Source: Acidobacteriota bacterium
Lineage (GTDB): Bacteria; Acidobacteriota; Thermoanaerobaculia; Multivoradales; J023
DNA length: 64,000 nt
Assembly: GCA_029263315.1 (NCBI GenBank)
Contig: JAJCXR010000048.1
Span: 186,001 to 250,000, forward strand
Reading direction: 5' to 3'
Within the stretch, counting starts at the first letter, position 1; each line of letters opens with the position of its first letter. Below are positions 55,501 to 62,849 of this stretch, piece after piece. Below the pieces are notes generated by a model. The model was not told the origin of the DNA and did not search any database. It saw nothing but the letters and a program-made list of their open reading frames with translations. The position numbers and the translations under genes are program-made.

Positions 55501-55528
55501 TCGACGATGTTTGAGGGGTGTCTACCAT
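52508..55528 (-). CDS. class III cyclase-like + Ser/Thr kinase + TPR fusion (peptide modification system type)
   Basis: 1006 aa from ATG 55528 (GAGAGGA upstream; GTG 55558 adds ten residues). About 30-200: cyclase-like domain with VVTDLVHSTGLV and EIDKSDGFLLLF metal Asp. The transition-state Asn motif is changed (GLAKPIAARL). About 255-545: kinase with GEGGFGEVWLA, HKDIKPEN (Arg to Lys), DFGIGH and APE. TM about 565-585, then TPRs to the end. I recall cyclase proteins of this type in putative peptide-modification cassettes. Same strand as tfuA/ycaO. Confidence 0.8.
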   Translation of the reverse strand: MVDTPQTSSTTTWGGGLTDQGAPLGDEERGALRVLVVTDLVHSTGLVERLGEDRARQLEALHDRRARDLLARFGGLEIDKSDGFLLLFERTGDAVDFALTYHRGLDVLSQQEGAEVSARVGIHLGEVVLRRNSPQDVARGAKPIEVHGLAKPIAARLMSLAGPHQILATRGAFDLARRAGEGRGAKTLRWLAHGSYLFQGVEEPLEVFEVGYEGEAPLSAPSDTEKAHRLVSPDGDLALGWRPAVGQGIPGRHHWLLEERLGEGGFGEVWLARHKLGEKRVFKFCFEARQLRALEREVTLYRILNEHIGARSDIARILDWNFDEPPFFLESEVTGGGNLAQWVEKMGGLESIPLPQRLELVAQVADALAAAHSVGVLHKDIKPENILIDLVEGPDGQEVPKTVLTDFGIGHLTHQALLEQQAFTVLGFDGELDDLQSTGGGSLRYLAPEITEGKVASIQADIYSLGVVLYQMVVGDFSVALSPGWRRKVEDELLRDDIRAAVDGQPELRLADAASLARRLRSLDERRRQHQDNAQRHLEEQRTRRRLRLMVPALIGTLVLALVLMVMAQRIRKEADRAAEQAEVARRTSEFMIDLFKVSDPFAKSDVTARELLDRGSDNIRHELQERPEVRAPLLEAMGDIYHNLGLDATAEPLLQEAVMLRRKMQGERDEGTAELAESLQLLGEVQSAEGRWEAARTSLEEALELRQSSEVEPTLRYAQCLDRLAAIHWQEGEAATAEPMNRRAVRLLRQLGSEPEHELALALALRDLSAGLWFKAQYVESAELDREAVAIYRRRLGDEHGLTNMARQNLATSLATLGRFDEAVPIVEQAYENLRRLLGDEHPEVAFSRMIYGYNLHEAGRLDLAEGHYRAALETMRRIHGADHPNLANARFHLAWALLDRGAVDEAAGLIRQALEVQRRTLDAEHWVLAQSEGLAGAIALRQGHYEAAEALLLKAYRVLIKHRSAEDRACRRIIEHLVELYTTWQRPEEAERFQALLEVAEASS

Positions 55529-55708
55529 CGAACCATTCGTCCTCTCATGATCGATCACTCGTTTCGCTAGTTGCGTCCCGTTTTACCGAATCGGTGCCAG
55601 CGGGAGGCCCCTTGGAGCGAGCAAGGGGAGCCCGCGCCCAGGGGCGAGCGTGTTTGAGCCGGTACAGCATTGGATATCCGGCCCGCCCCGCCTCGTTGTC
55701 TCGGATGG

Positions 55709-57094
55709 CTAGCTGTCATGCGAGAGCTCCCCGTCGAGGGCATCCCGGGCCAAACGCTCCCGCAGCACCGTCCAACGGAGCTCCGCCACATGGGTGAAAT
55801 CGTGGTCTCGGGCATAGGCTACGAGATCCTGCGGCACCTCGCCAGCCAAATTCTCGACAAAGTACCAATGCCAAAGCTCTTCGTCGGGGGGTCCTAGCTC
55901 TCGCAGCTCGACCCGGCTGAGCCCCCGCCGGGCCAAAATCTCTTCTTTCTGCCGGGCGCGGCGGCACAGGCCGGCCAACCGTCCGCGGCGACGCAGTAGG
56001 TCGATCATCTGGCTCGAAAGATGATCCGCCGCGTAGGCATGCACCTTCTCCACCCGCACGTCGTCGGCGGCCAAGCGTCGCATGTCGCTGAGGGTGACCC
56101 CTTGGTCTTGCAACCAGTGTTGCCAGGCGGTGTCGTCTTCGAGGCCGAGTCGACGGCGCAGTTGCAACAGCGCCGATGCTCCTCGCCCCACTTCGAGGCC
56201 GTGCAAGGACGCCACCTCCAAGGCCAGGATGCGGTCCATGGCTTGCTGCCGGGCTTGGCGGTAGGGCAAGCCGGCCAGGCGTAGCTCATCGAGCACCGCC
56301 TCCTCCGGCAACGTCTCAGCCCCGGGGCGATCATCCAAGGGGCGGGGCATTGCCAGGCTGCGTTCGAGGTCGCGCCAAGAAGAGGTGGCGTTGAAGGCGA
56401 AGCGCACTTCCATGGCCTCGAAACCCCGGCGCAGCAGATCCACCATGCTGCGCACCATGGCTTCCGCATCGCGTCGTTTCTGCTCCACCCGTCCCCGGGG
56501 GAGCCAGGCGGTCAAGGCCTCGGCGACGGCCGGCGCCAGACCCTCTTCGATGGCCGAGCGCAGCACCGTTTCGTAATCTCGATGTGGGTAGAACAAGGCT
56601 TGGCCCGCCGCCACCAAGAGTCGTTGACCTGCGTCGTCGATCAACCCTTGGGAGTGGGCGGCGCGCCAGGTGGCCCGCATATCCACCAAGGCCACGGAGG
56701 TGGGGCGAAAGCCCTCCTCGGCGGCGGCATGGGTCACCGCCACCTCGTCGTCGTCGGCCAAGCGTCCGCCGTGGAATTCTTCAAACACCTCCCCCACCCC
56801 TCGCATGCCAAACGCCGCCAGCTCCGCCGCCCGCAAGGCACCCATGCTGGCCGCCCCAAAAACGTGCACCCCCTGCGACATGGCCCACAGAATTTCCTTG
56901 TGCCACACCGCCGGTAGGCGATCGAAATAGCCGTCGACGATGCCGATCAACCGGGGCCGATGGCGCACCAGGCTGGCGATGTCCCCTTGGGAGACCGGTG
57001 GCAGGATACGGAAGCGGGGGGCGACATCGCCCAACAGGCCCTCCAGGCAATCCCGAGGCAACGTCGGCCCGACAAAAACAACCGCCTCCCGCAT
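55709..57094 (-). CDS. TfuA-like protein with C-terminal extension
   Basis: 461 aa from ATG 57094, four bases after the YcaO stop. The TfuA core (about 1-220) has REAVVFVGPTLPRDCLEG, PPVSQGDIASLV, VHFGAASMGALRAAE-type motif (HVFGAASMGALRAAELAAFG) and VAVTHA. The C-terminal 240 residues are helical and not part of the core. TfuA proteins work with YcaO to install thioamides or deliver sulfur. Position next to ycaO supports this pair. Confidence 0.84.
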   Translation of the reverse strand: MREAVVFVGPTLPRDCLEGLLGDVAPRFRILPPVSQGDIASLVRHRPRLIGIVDGYFDRLPAVWHKEILWAMSQGVHVFGAASMGALRAAELAAFGMRGVGEVFEEFHGGRLADDDEVAVTHAAAEEGFRPTSVALVDMRATWRAAHSQGLIDDAGQRLLVAAGQALFYPHRDYETVLRSAIEEGLAPAVAEALTAWLPRGRVEQKRRDAEAMVRSMVDLLRRGFEAMEVRFAFNATSSWRDLERSLAMPRPLDDRPGAETLPEEAVLDELRLAGLPYRQARQQAMDRILALEVASLHGLEVGRGASALLQLRRRLGLEDDTAWQHWLQDQGVTLSDMRRLAADDVRVEKVHAYAADHLSSQMIDLLRRRGRLAGLCRRARQKEEILARRGLSRVELRELGPPDEELWHWYFVENLAGEVPQDLVAYARDHDFTHVAELRWTVLRERLARDALDGELSHDS

Positions 57095-57098
57095 GCCC

Positions 57099-58355
57099 TC
57101 AGCCCTCCACCGGGCGTCTTGATCGGCGCACCGCGCCGCCGAAGTCGCCAAACGTCTGACAACCGGGCACCAGGACCCGCACCACCGGAATGCCCAGGGC
57201 CGGATGGCTGAGGTCCAGCGCCACCACTTGCTGTGCCCCCCCGGCTGCGAGGCGCTGCAACAGCTGCCGCAGATCCTCTTCGAAGGTTCCGTGGGCCCAG
57301 CTCGCCACCTGGTGAAACGCTCGCCGACCCGGCGACGCCGCCAGCTCACGGCGCAGATCCTCGTTTCCCTCTTGGCTTTGTACTTGCCGGTAGTGACGCC
57401 GCGACAGATCGTCACGGGCCCCGGCGATGGCCGTCAGCCGGGTTTGGGCGGCTTCCGTCAAGGCCCGCACCAGGGCCACCCGACGGCTCGGGTGGCAACC
57501 CAACCCTTCACTGGCGGGCATCGGACGCCAAGGATTGGTCTGCCGGTCGACGATACTGCAACGGAAGGTGGCGACCCCCAGATCGGAGGTCATGTCCCAG
57601 ACGCCGACCTCGACCTCGGCGTCTCGATAGCGGGTCAGGAGCTCCTGGCAAAGCCCGTCGTCCACCGTCGACAGATCGAGGCGGGAGGCTTGACGTCGTC
57701 CTTGCGATTGCCCCTGCCAGCGGGCCGCGCTGTCCCGTTCGATCACCTCGCAGAGGGCTGACAACAAAGCTTCGGCGGGATGGTTGCCCGACGCCAAACC
57801 ATGGCTGCTGACGACAAAACAGCCCGCCCCGGGAAGGGCAGGGGGTGTACCGTCCAAGTGCACTGCATCGTAGGGTAACCAGACGTCTTGGCGCTGCAAC
57901 AGGTCATGGCCCTGGGCCCAGAGCATCTTCAAATGGGGGTGAAAGCCACTGTCGGGCCATTGCTGCAAACCGGACAATTCCACCACCGGACCGCAGAGAC
58001 GAATCTCCGCAAAGCTGGCCAGTCGCAAGGGCAAGGTGGGGCGCTCGGCGTGGAAATGCTCCAGGGATTCCATCATGCCCGACACCGCGGCGCTCAGACG
58101 GTCTGGCCCCTTGCCTTGGGCCACCGACAGGGACCGGGCATTGGGACGGCACACCATGGTCACCGGGATGCCGATGACATCGAGCCCGGTGACGTGCGCC
58201 ACCCGGGTCATGCCGAGGGCGGGCATCAAACGCCGCACCCGGTCGTAGGTCTCCCCAGGCGTCACCCACCTCTGGGCGCCGGCTTGATAAGCTTTGACCG
58301 TCGAGGATGCCAAATCCTCGGCCAGCCATTGCTGCAGGTTCGGAGACGACGTCAT
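57099..58355 (-). CDS. YcaO-domain cyclodehydratase/thioamide synthetase-like enzyme
   Basis: 418 aa. YcaO ATP-binding motifs: SLSVAQGKGPDRLSAAVSG followed by MMESLEHFHAE (S-x-GKG-A-x-SgxxEaxE), then EALLSALCEVIERDSAA and DRQTNPWRPMPASEG. It activates a peptide amide with ATP to form azolines or thioamides. The C terminus lacks a PxPxP end, as in TfuA-partnered YcaOs. Starts 24 bp after the small peptide gene and overlaps no other, but reads as one operon with tfuA. Confidence 0.87.
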   Translation of the reverse strand: MTSSPNLQQWLAEDLASSTVKAYQAGAQRWVTPGETYDRVRRLMPALGMTRVAHVTGLDVIGIPVTMVCRPNARSLSVAQGKGPDRLSAAVSGMMESLEHFHAERPTLPLRLASFAEIRLCGPVVELSGLQQWPDSGFHPHLKMLWAQGHDLLQRQDVWLPYDAVHLDGTPPALPGAGCFVVSSHGLASGNHPAEALLSALCEVIERDSAARWQGQSQGRRQASRLDLSTVDDGLCQELLTRYRDAEVEVGVWDMTSDLGVATFRCSIVDRQTNPWRPMPASEGLGCHPSRRVALVRALTEAAQTRLTAIAGARDDLSRRHYRQVQSQEGNEDLRRELAASPGRRAFHQVASWAHGTFEEDLRQLLQRLAAGGAQQVVALDLSHPALGIPVVRVLVPGCQTFGDFGGAVRRSRRPVEG

Positions 58356-58379
58356 GGGCGGGCCCGAGGAATGCCCCCT

Positions 58380-58700
58380 CTACTCGTCCTCACCCGAAGA
58401 CTCGCTGGCAGCATCCTTGAGACCGCGCACGTTGATGAAGTAATTCTTGCTGTTGGCGCATTGGCTGAAAGTCTTGCAAACAAAGTTGGTGGAGGGTCCT
58501 TCGTTCTCTCCGCTGTGCTTCATCACAGCGGTCTCCAAACCGGACTCAGCCGCTTCCTGTAGGGCTCGGTAACCCGGATCACTCAGCGGAACCTCCTTGG
58601 CGGCATTGATCAGCTCGTCTTGCGAAATTTCATAGAGTCCGCCATCATCGGCTGCTATGACTAGTCCTATACCCTTGGGTGATTCATCTTGCTTATCCAT
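58380..58700 (-). CDS. candidate RiPP precursor peptide
   Basis: 106 aa, acidic, with AGGAGA at the right distance before ATG 58700. No family recognised for certain. N-terminal part (1-65) reads as a helical, acidic leader (GLVIAADDGGLYEISQDELI). Residues 70-92 look like a core: Ser70, Thr71, Cys75, Thr77, Ser79, Cys81, Ser84 in GPSTNFVCKTFSQCANSKNY, then a charged follower ending SSGEDE. 24 bp upstream of YcaO and divergent from the SagB-like gene, where precursor genes usually sit. Confidence 0.6.
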   Translation of the reverse strand: MDKQDESPKGIGLVIAADDGGLYEISQDELINAAKEVPLSDPGYRALQEAAESGLETAVMKHSGENEGPSTNFVCKTFSQCANSKNYFINVRGLKDAASESSGEDE

Positions 58701-58954
58701 GGTTTCTCCTTGCGTGATCGACCCTCCACCGACGGCTCGCCATGCGCTGAGAGCGATCTTCGAACGTCATACTTTCGTTCCCGTTTTCGAGTTTCCATTT
58801 ACCTTCCCGTGCTCGGGACTGCAAGCTGAAAACTTCATATCAGACAAGAGTGCTGACGCCACTCTAGCCCTCGCCCCCGGACCGGTCAAGGAATATACTG
58901 CCCCCCTCCCGGTGCCCTCCGATCCCATTCCGTAACCGTCGAACCGGCGAACCC
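58701..58954. promoter_or_regulatory. divergent promoter region of the peptide locus
   Basis: The 254-bp space between precursor and dehydrogenase genes is the only place for promoters of both. A TATACT box at 58894-58899 is a possible -10 for the dehydrogenase, without a good -35. Less GC-rich than the flanks. No clear operator found. Confidence 0.4.
58705..58710 (-). promoter_or_regulatory. ribosome binding site of the candidate precursor
   Basis: TCTCCT on the plus strand reads AGGAGA on the minus strand, four bases ahead of the ATG at 58700. The strong site supports high translation of this small gene, as expected for a precursor peptide. Confidence 0.55.
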
Positions 58955-60157
58955 ATGCGTTATCAGCGCTCCAATTTCTGCTTTTTCTACTTTGACAACG
59001 CCCGTGTGTTCGACCCTCGAACCGTAAGGGCCGACGGCACCGCCACCTGGGAAATCCGGCGCGGAGCGTTTGCGGTGGCCGTCATCGCCCAGAAAGTCGT
59101 CCCCCTCGAGCTCGATGTCTTGACCAGTCTCCACGCACTAGCGCGCAATACGTGGTACGAAACGGCCACCTTCGATGAAGATACGCTGGAAATACTGTCG
59201 CCATCGCTCCTCGAGCAACTGGCCCGGGACGGGGTGCTGCTATGCGACCTCGAGGCCGCACCTTTTGAGGAGCTGCGGCGTCGTCATCGGACGTTGGAGG
59301 AGGAGCAGTGGCACCCCTACAGCGCCCTCTACTACTTCATGACCCAGTGGCGACGGGCGCTGCCCAAAGACACGCCACACGACCGCGAGGTCGACGAACC
59401 CCGCCTCCTGGTGGAACGACATGGCCCGCCACCCGCCGCCCTGCACCGTCGTCCTGACCGCTTGGCCTTCCACCCCCTGAGCTTGCCCGAAGCCGCCTCC
59501 CCGCTGCTCGAAGGGCTCCTGCAACGCCGTTCAAGCCGCATTTTTGACGCCTCCGTGACCTTGAGTCGGCGGCGTTTGGAGAGTCTTCTCTACTACGTCT
59601 GGGGCTGCCAAGGTCGGCTCCAGCTCAGCGCCGACGTCGAGCTGCTGCAAAAGACCAGCGCATCCGGGGGGGCCCTGCACCCCATCGAGGTCTATCCTTT
59701 AGTGTGCAACGTCGAAGGTTTGGAGCCGGGTTTCTACCACTACGATGTGGGGCGCCATGGCCTCGAACAGCTCAACGTCATGACCACCGCCGAGGCCAGG
59801 CGCCTGGCTGTGGAGCTGACCGTCGGCCAGCCTTATTTCCACGATGCGCAGGTGGTCTTTGTGATGACCGCCCGCTTCTTTCGCAATTTCTGGAAATACC
59901 ATCGTATCGACAAGGCCTTGTCGGTGGTGTTGATGGACGCCGCCTTCCTCGGCCAGACCTTCTACCTGGTGGCCGCCGAGCTCGGTCTTGGGGCCCTCTT
60001 CACCGCCGCCGTCAACGCCTTGACGGTGGAGCAATACTTGGCCATCGACGGTGTGCAGGAGGGGCCCTTGGCGGTCTGTGCTTGCGGTGCCCGGCACCCG
60101 GAGGCCGACGCTGTCGAGCCACCCTTTCCGTCGTTTCGTCCTGGGGACGATGCCTAA
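58955..60157 (+). CDS. SagB-family peptide maturation dehydrogenase
   Basis: 400 aa from ATG 58955. N-terminal 160 residues are specific to this group. The FMN-dependent nitroreductase-like domain (about 185-380) has LLQRRSSRIFD, SASGGALHPIEVYPLV, FYHYDVGRHGLEQL and AELGLGALFTAAVN. SagB enzymes oxidise YcaO-made azolines to azoles. I recall a group called putative peptide maturation dehydrogenase with this layout. Divergent from the candidate precursor across 254 bp. Confidence 0.85.
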   Translation: MRYQRSNFCFFYFDNARVFDPRTVRADGTATWEIRRGAFAVAVIAQKVVPLELDVLTSLHALARNTWYETATFDEDTLEILSPSLLEQLARDGVLLCDLEAAPFEELRRRHRTLEEEQWHPYSALYYFMTQWRRALPKDTPHDREVDEPRLLVERHGPPPAALHRRPDRLAFHPLSLPEAASPLLEGLLQRRSSRIFDASVTLSRRRLESLLYYVWGCQGRLQLSADVELLQKTSASGGALHPIEVYPLVCNVEGLEPGFYHYDVGRHGLEQLNVMTTAEARRLAVELTVGQPYFHDAQVVFVMTARFFRNFWKYHRIDKALSVVLMDAAFLGQTFYLVAAELGLGALFTAAVNALTVEQYLAIDGVQEGPLAVCACGARHPEADAVEPPFPSFRPGDDA

Positions 60158-60215
60158 AGGCAAGACGTTCACCCCGCTGGCACCGACAAGAGTGGCGCCT
60201 CACCAAAACAGCTCA

Positions 60216-60240
60216 GGGCGACCCAAAACATGAGTCGCCC
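60216..60240. terminator. hairpin between convergent dehydrogenase and selenoprotein genes
   Basis: GGGCGAC (60216-60222) and GTCGCCC (60234-60240) are a perfect 7-bp inverted repeat around an 11-base, A-rich loop. No T-run. It lies 58 bp after the SagB-like gene and could end both transcripts. Confidence 0.4.
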
Positions 60241-60299
60241 CGATATCTCTTGCGCCGTCCTCCGCCGGGATCAGAGATCACACCCGACGCTGGCTGTTC

Positions 60300-60635
60300 T
60301 CAGGAGCTCTGCAACAGCTCCTCCAGGGTCTCGGGATGGAAACCCACCAACAGGCGGGAGCCGGACCGGACCATCGGCGCCCGGTAGTTACCGGTGGGGC
60401 CCTTCAGGTCGTCCAATGAGGTTTCGTCGGCCGACAGCTGACGGACCTTCTTCCCCTTGGCCACCCACACCGCCTCGACGCTCGATAGCAAGGCCTGCGC
60501 TGCGGTGTCGTCGAGGGGTTGTTTGCGGCTGTTTCTTTCTTCTTCGACCTTCGTATCGTATTGCTCGAGCACCGCACGGGTGCGCTCACAGCTTTTTCAA
60601 CTGGGACGGCGATAGTACAAATCGACCTGTGACAT
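60300..60635 (-). CDS. ArsC-family (seleno)protein with in-frame UGA (Sec13)
   Basis: 111 aa if the TGA at 60599-60597 is read as selenocysteine. ATG 60635 is preceded by a perfect AGGAGGT five bases away. The sequence is MSQVDLYYRRPS-Sec-KSC-ERTRAV, then continues in the same frame to a Spx/ArsC-like tail (GPTGNYRAPMVRSGSRLLVG). Sec13-x-x-Cys16 sits exactly where CxxC is found in the thioredoxin fold. The GTG at 60572 would give a protein without the first strand and active site. I recall an ArsC family (seleno)protein in databases. A hairpin follows the UGA. Confidence 0.8.
60567..60587 (-). promoter_or_regulatory. candidate bacterial SECIS-like hairpin
   Basis: Bases 10-30 after the UGA can pair: GAGC with GCTC as outer stem (alternatively GCACC with GGTGC as a 5-bp stem with a CGTGC loop). 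A small stem-loop starting about 10 bases after UGA with G/U in the loop is what SelB-type recoding needs. Folding was done by eye. Confidence 0.45.
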
Positions 60636-60640
60636 CTATA

Positions 60641-60647
60641 ACCTCCT
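60641..60647 (-). promoter_or_regulatory. ribosome binding site deciding the selenoprotein start
   Basis: ACCTCCT on the plus strand reads AGGAGGT on the minus strand, with five bases before ATG 60635. It fixes translation upstream of the UGA and is the key argument against a start at GTG 60572. Confidence 0.75.
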
Positions 60648-60787
60648 GGAGATCGGTGAAGAGGTGGCTCGGTAAAAATCCCGTGACTGACGAAGCCCTT
60701 TCGGGGACCTCATCCGCAACCTATTGTGACACAAGCGCCTCTCCACCCGGCTCCATCGGTTCGGATCAACGGCTGGCTGCCCGAGGC

Positions 60788-61516
60788 TCACAACTTCGGC
60801 TGCAAGGTCCAAGCATAGGTGCCTGGCACCTGGGAGGTCGGCCCTTTGGACGTCGCCGTCACCTGCAGATAGTAGAATCCATCGGTCAGGTCGACGGCCA
60901 CGGCGTGGCGGTCTCCCGCCGTCAGCTCATAGGTCGCCAAGGGTTGCCCCGCGGCATCAAACCAACTTACCGAAGCGTCCACCTCCGCCGTCCACAACCA
61001 TTGCCAGCCACCGGCCGCCGACTCCCGCGGCGCTAGGACGAGCAGAAAGACATCTTGATCCGTAGCCGTGGGCATGGCGCCTACTTTGAGATCGGCGAGC
61101 TGCGGCTCACCGAAACCCAGCTCACCGAAGCCCAGCTCGCCGAAGCTCAGCTCCCCGGGACGCACCAAGGTGGCGCAGGGCAGGGACGCGGCATGGTCAT
61201 CTTGACGTTGGCGATAACACGCCACGTCGCGGCGGGTAGCCGCCGAGAGCTGGCCCGTCGCCGCTAGGCCGTCGAGCATGGTCTCGATCGCCGCGTCATC
61301 GTCTCCGCCTTCGGTGACGCCCCCTTGTGTCACGGTGCCGCCGGGGGCCACCAAACCGTCGAGGATGATCTCGATCTCGTCGTCGTCCTCCTGGGCGTGC
61401 AGGGGAGCCAAGGAACCCAAGGCAAGGCCCATGGCGACCACCATCGCCACAAACAAAAGGTTTTTAGCTAAATCGTTCGACAGGGCAGGCACTTGAGATA
61501 GGTTTTCTTTAGACAT
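60788..61516 (-). CDS. secreted hypothetical protein with 5-residue repeats
   Basis: 242 aa from ATG 61516, with AGGAGA upstream. Signal peptide (NLLFVAMVVAMGLALGSLAPLHA). An acidic region (EDDDEIEIILDGLVAPGG) and a repeat LSFGE-LGFGE-LGFGE precede a C-terminal beta domain (DVFLLVLAPRES through YYLQVTATS) resembling pre-peptidase C-terminal domains. A hairpin at 61531-61548 lies in its leader. Function unknown; adjacency to the peptide locus is suggestive only. Confidence 0.65.
   Translation of the reverse strand: MSKENLSQVPALSNDLAKNLLFVAMVVAMGLALGSLAPLHAQEDDDEIEIILDGLVAPGGTVTQGGVTEGGDDDAAIETMLDGLAATGQLSAATRRDVACYRQRQDDHAASLPCATLVRPGELSFGELGFGELGFGEPQLADLKVGAMPTATDQDVFLLVLAPRESAAGGWQWLWTAEVDASVSWFDAAGQPLATYELTAGDRHAVAVDLTDGFYYLQVTATSKGPTSQVPGTYAWTLQPKL
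61106..61150 (-). repeat. three 15-bp tandem repeats in the secreted protein gene
   Basis: Units at 61106-61120, 61121-61135 and 61136-61150 (CTCACCGAAACCCAG and near copies) encode the LSFGE/LGFGE series on the minus strand. In frame. Confidence 0.75.
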
Positions 61517-61818
61517 GACATCTCCTAATTCGAGCCGCAAGGGGCTCGACCATCGGTCCAGATTCCGTTTCATTTGGTAGCCGCGACGCGTGCTTTAGGC
61601 TCTACTCAAAGGGGCCTGAGGCCATATCGTCACGGTTCTATCGACACCCAACGGGCAGCTGGCGGGAGGTGGCCTACCTCGACTCGACGGGATCCCAAGT
61701 CATCAATAGCTGTTCACTCCGTGTGTCAATTCCTTAGACGGACACGCTCTGAGATTTTCCGAAGATTTTCTCGACTCGATGAAAAATATTTCCGCCATGC
61801 CCTGCGGAGTGGTAATTT
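61517..61818. other. 302-bp divergent intergenic region
   Basis: No gene seen. It holds the leader hairpin of the secreted protein gene at its left end and an A/T-rich part near 61740-61815 that likely contains the esterase promoter. Confidence 0.5.
61531..61548 (-). repeat. 6-bp hairpin in the leader of the secreted protein gene
   Basis: CGAGCC and GGCTCG flank GCAAGG, about 6 bases upstream of the AGGAGA site. It could modulate translation or be chance. Confidence 0.3.
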
Positions 61819-62754
61819 TTGAGCGTGCATCATCTCCCCGAAGACCTGAGCCCGATGGCCCGACAAATGCTCCAGGGGCTCGCAGCCAACCCCCGTCCAC
61901 GGCTGCCGGCCGAGGACTGGCGAGGGCTACGTCGGCAAGTGGAGCAGGACGCCATCATGCTGCTGGATGTCTGGCGGCAGATGGGCCTGCGCTTCGATAC
62001 GGAGACGCAGCGGATCGCCGGCGTTCCCTGTGTGTGGATCCGTCCACCGGTCATTCGTCGTCCGGACGCCATCGTCCTCTACACCCATGGAGGCGGTTAC
62101 GTCTCCGGCAGCGCCAAAACCTTTCTAGGCTTGCCCCATGGGGTGGCGGTGGCCTGCGGCCTGCCGGTCCTCTCCATCGACTACCGTCTGGCGCCGGAGC
62201 ACCCCTTCCCCGCCGCCCTCGACGACGTCGTGGCGGTATACCGCAAGCTGCTGGACCTGGGATTCGCCGCCCCGCACCTGGGTTGGCTCGGCGATTCAGC
62301 GGGGGGAGGTTTGGCGGTGGCCACCGTCCAGGAGCTGCGACGGCAGGCGCTGCCGACACCGGCCGCCTTGGCCTTGCTCTGTCCGTGGGTGGACCTGACC
62401 CTGGGGGGCGATTCGGCCCATGCCTTCGGCCCCGTCGACCTCTTTTTCGATGCCGAGACATTGCGGGCCTGGGGCCGACTCTACGCCGGCCAACGGTCGC
62501 CGCGGGATCCCCGCTTGTCGCCCCTCTTCGACGAGCTCGACGGTCTGCCACCGCTGCTCGTGCAGTCCGGCAGCAAGGATCTCTTACTCAGCGACGCCTG
62601 GCGGCTAGCACGTCGCGTCCGACAACGGGGTGGCAGCACCCAGCTCGATATCTGGGACGGCATGTGGCACGCTTTTCAAGGCACCCCCGGGCTGCCGGAG
62701 GCGGAAGAGGCGGTGCAACAAATCGGCGCCTTCCTTCACCTGCACCTCGTCTGA
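61819..62754 (+). CDS. HSL-type alpha/beta hydrolase (esterase/lipase)
   Basis: 311 aa from TTG 61819, with GGAG nine bases ahead; GTG 61825 is the alternative. HSL-family motifs are YTHGGGYVSGSAKTF (HGGG oxyanion hole), SIDYRLAPEHPFPA, GDSAGGGLAVA (nucleophile Ser), VQSGSKDLLLSD (Asp) and WDGMWHAFQ (His). Catalytic triad intact. Acts on short-chain esters; substrate unknown. Confidence 0.9.
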   Translation: MSVHHLPEDLSPMARQMLQGLAANPRPRLPAEDWRGLRRQVEQDAIMLLDVWRQMGLRFDTETQRIAGVPCVWIRPPVIRRPDAIVLYTHGGGYVSGSAKTFLGLPHGVAVACGLPVLSIDYRLAPEHPFPAALDDVVAVYRKLLDLGFAAPHLGWLGDSAGGGLAVATVQELRRQALPTPAALALLCPWVDLTLGGDSAHAFGPVDLFFDAETLRAWGRLYAGQRSPRDPRLSPLFDELDGLPPLLVQSGSKDLLLSDAWRLARRVRQRGGSTQLDIWDGMWHAFQGTPGLPEAEEAVQQIGAFLHLHLV

Positions 62755-62849
62755 AGGACGCGGCGATGCCCCGCCGCGGCACAACCCATTCATGGTAGAC
62801 ATCGTTGTCGTCGGCTGACCCCGTTCGGAACCCGTTGGAGAGCACCCCA

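Noticed and set aside
59704..60387. A 227-aa plus-strand frame across the end of the SagB-like gene and the selenoprotein gene
   Set aside because: Arg/Pro-rich shadow that covers two better supported genes on both strands.
60300..60572. A 90-aa protein starting at GTG 60572
   Set aside because: No ribosome binding site there, and it removes the first strand and redox motif of the fold. The in-frame upstream ATG with AGGAGGT, separated only by a UGA in a Sec-x-x-Cys setting, explains the gene better.
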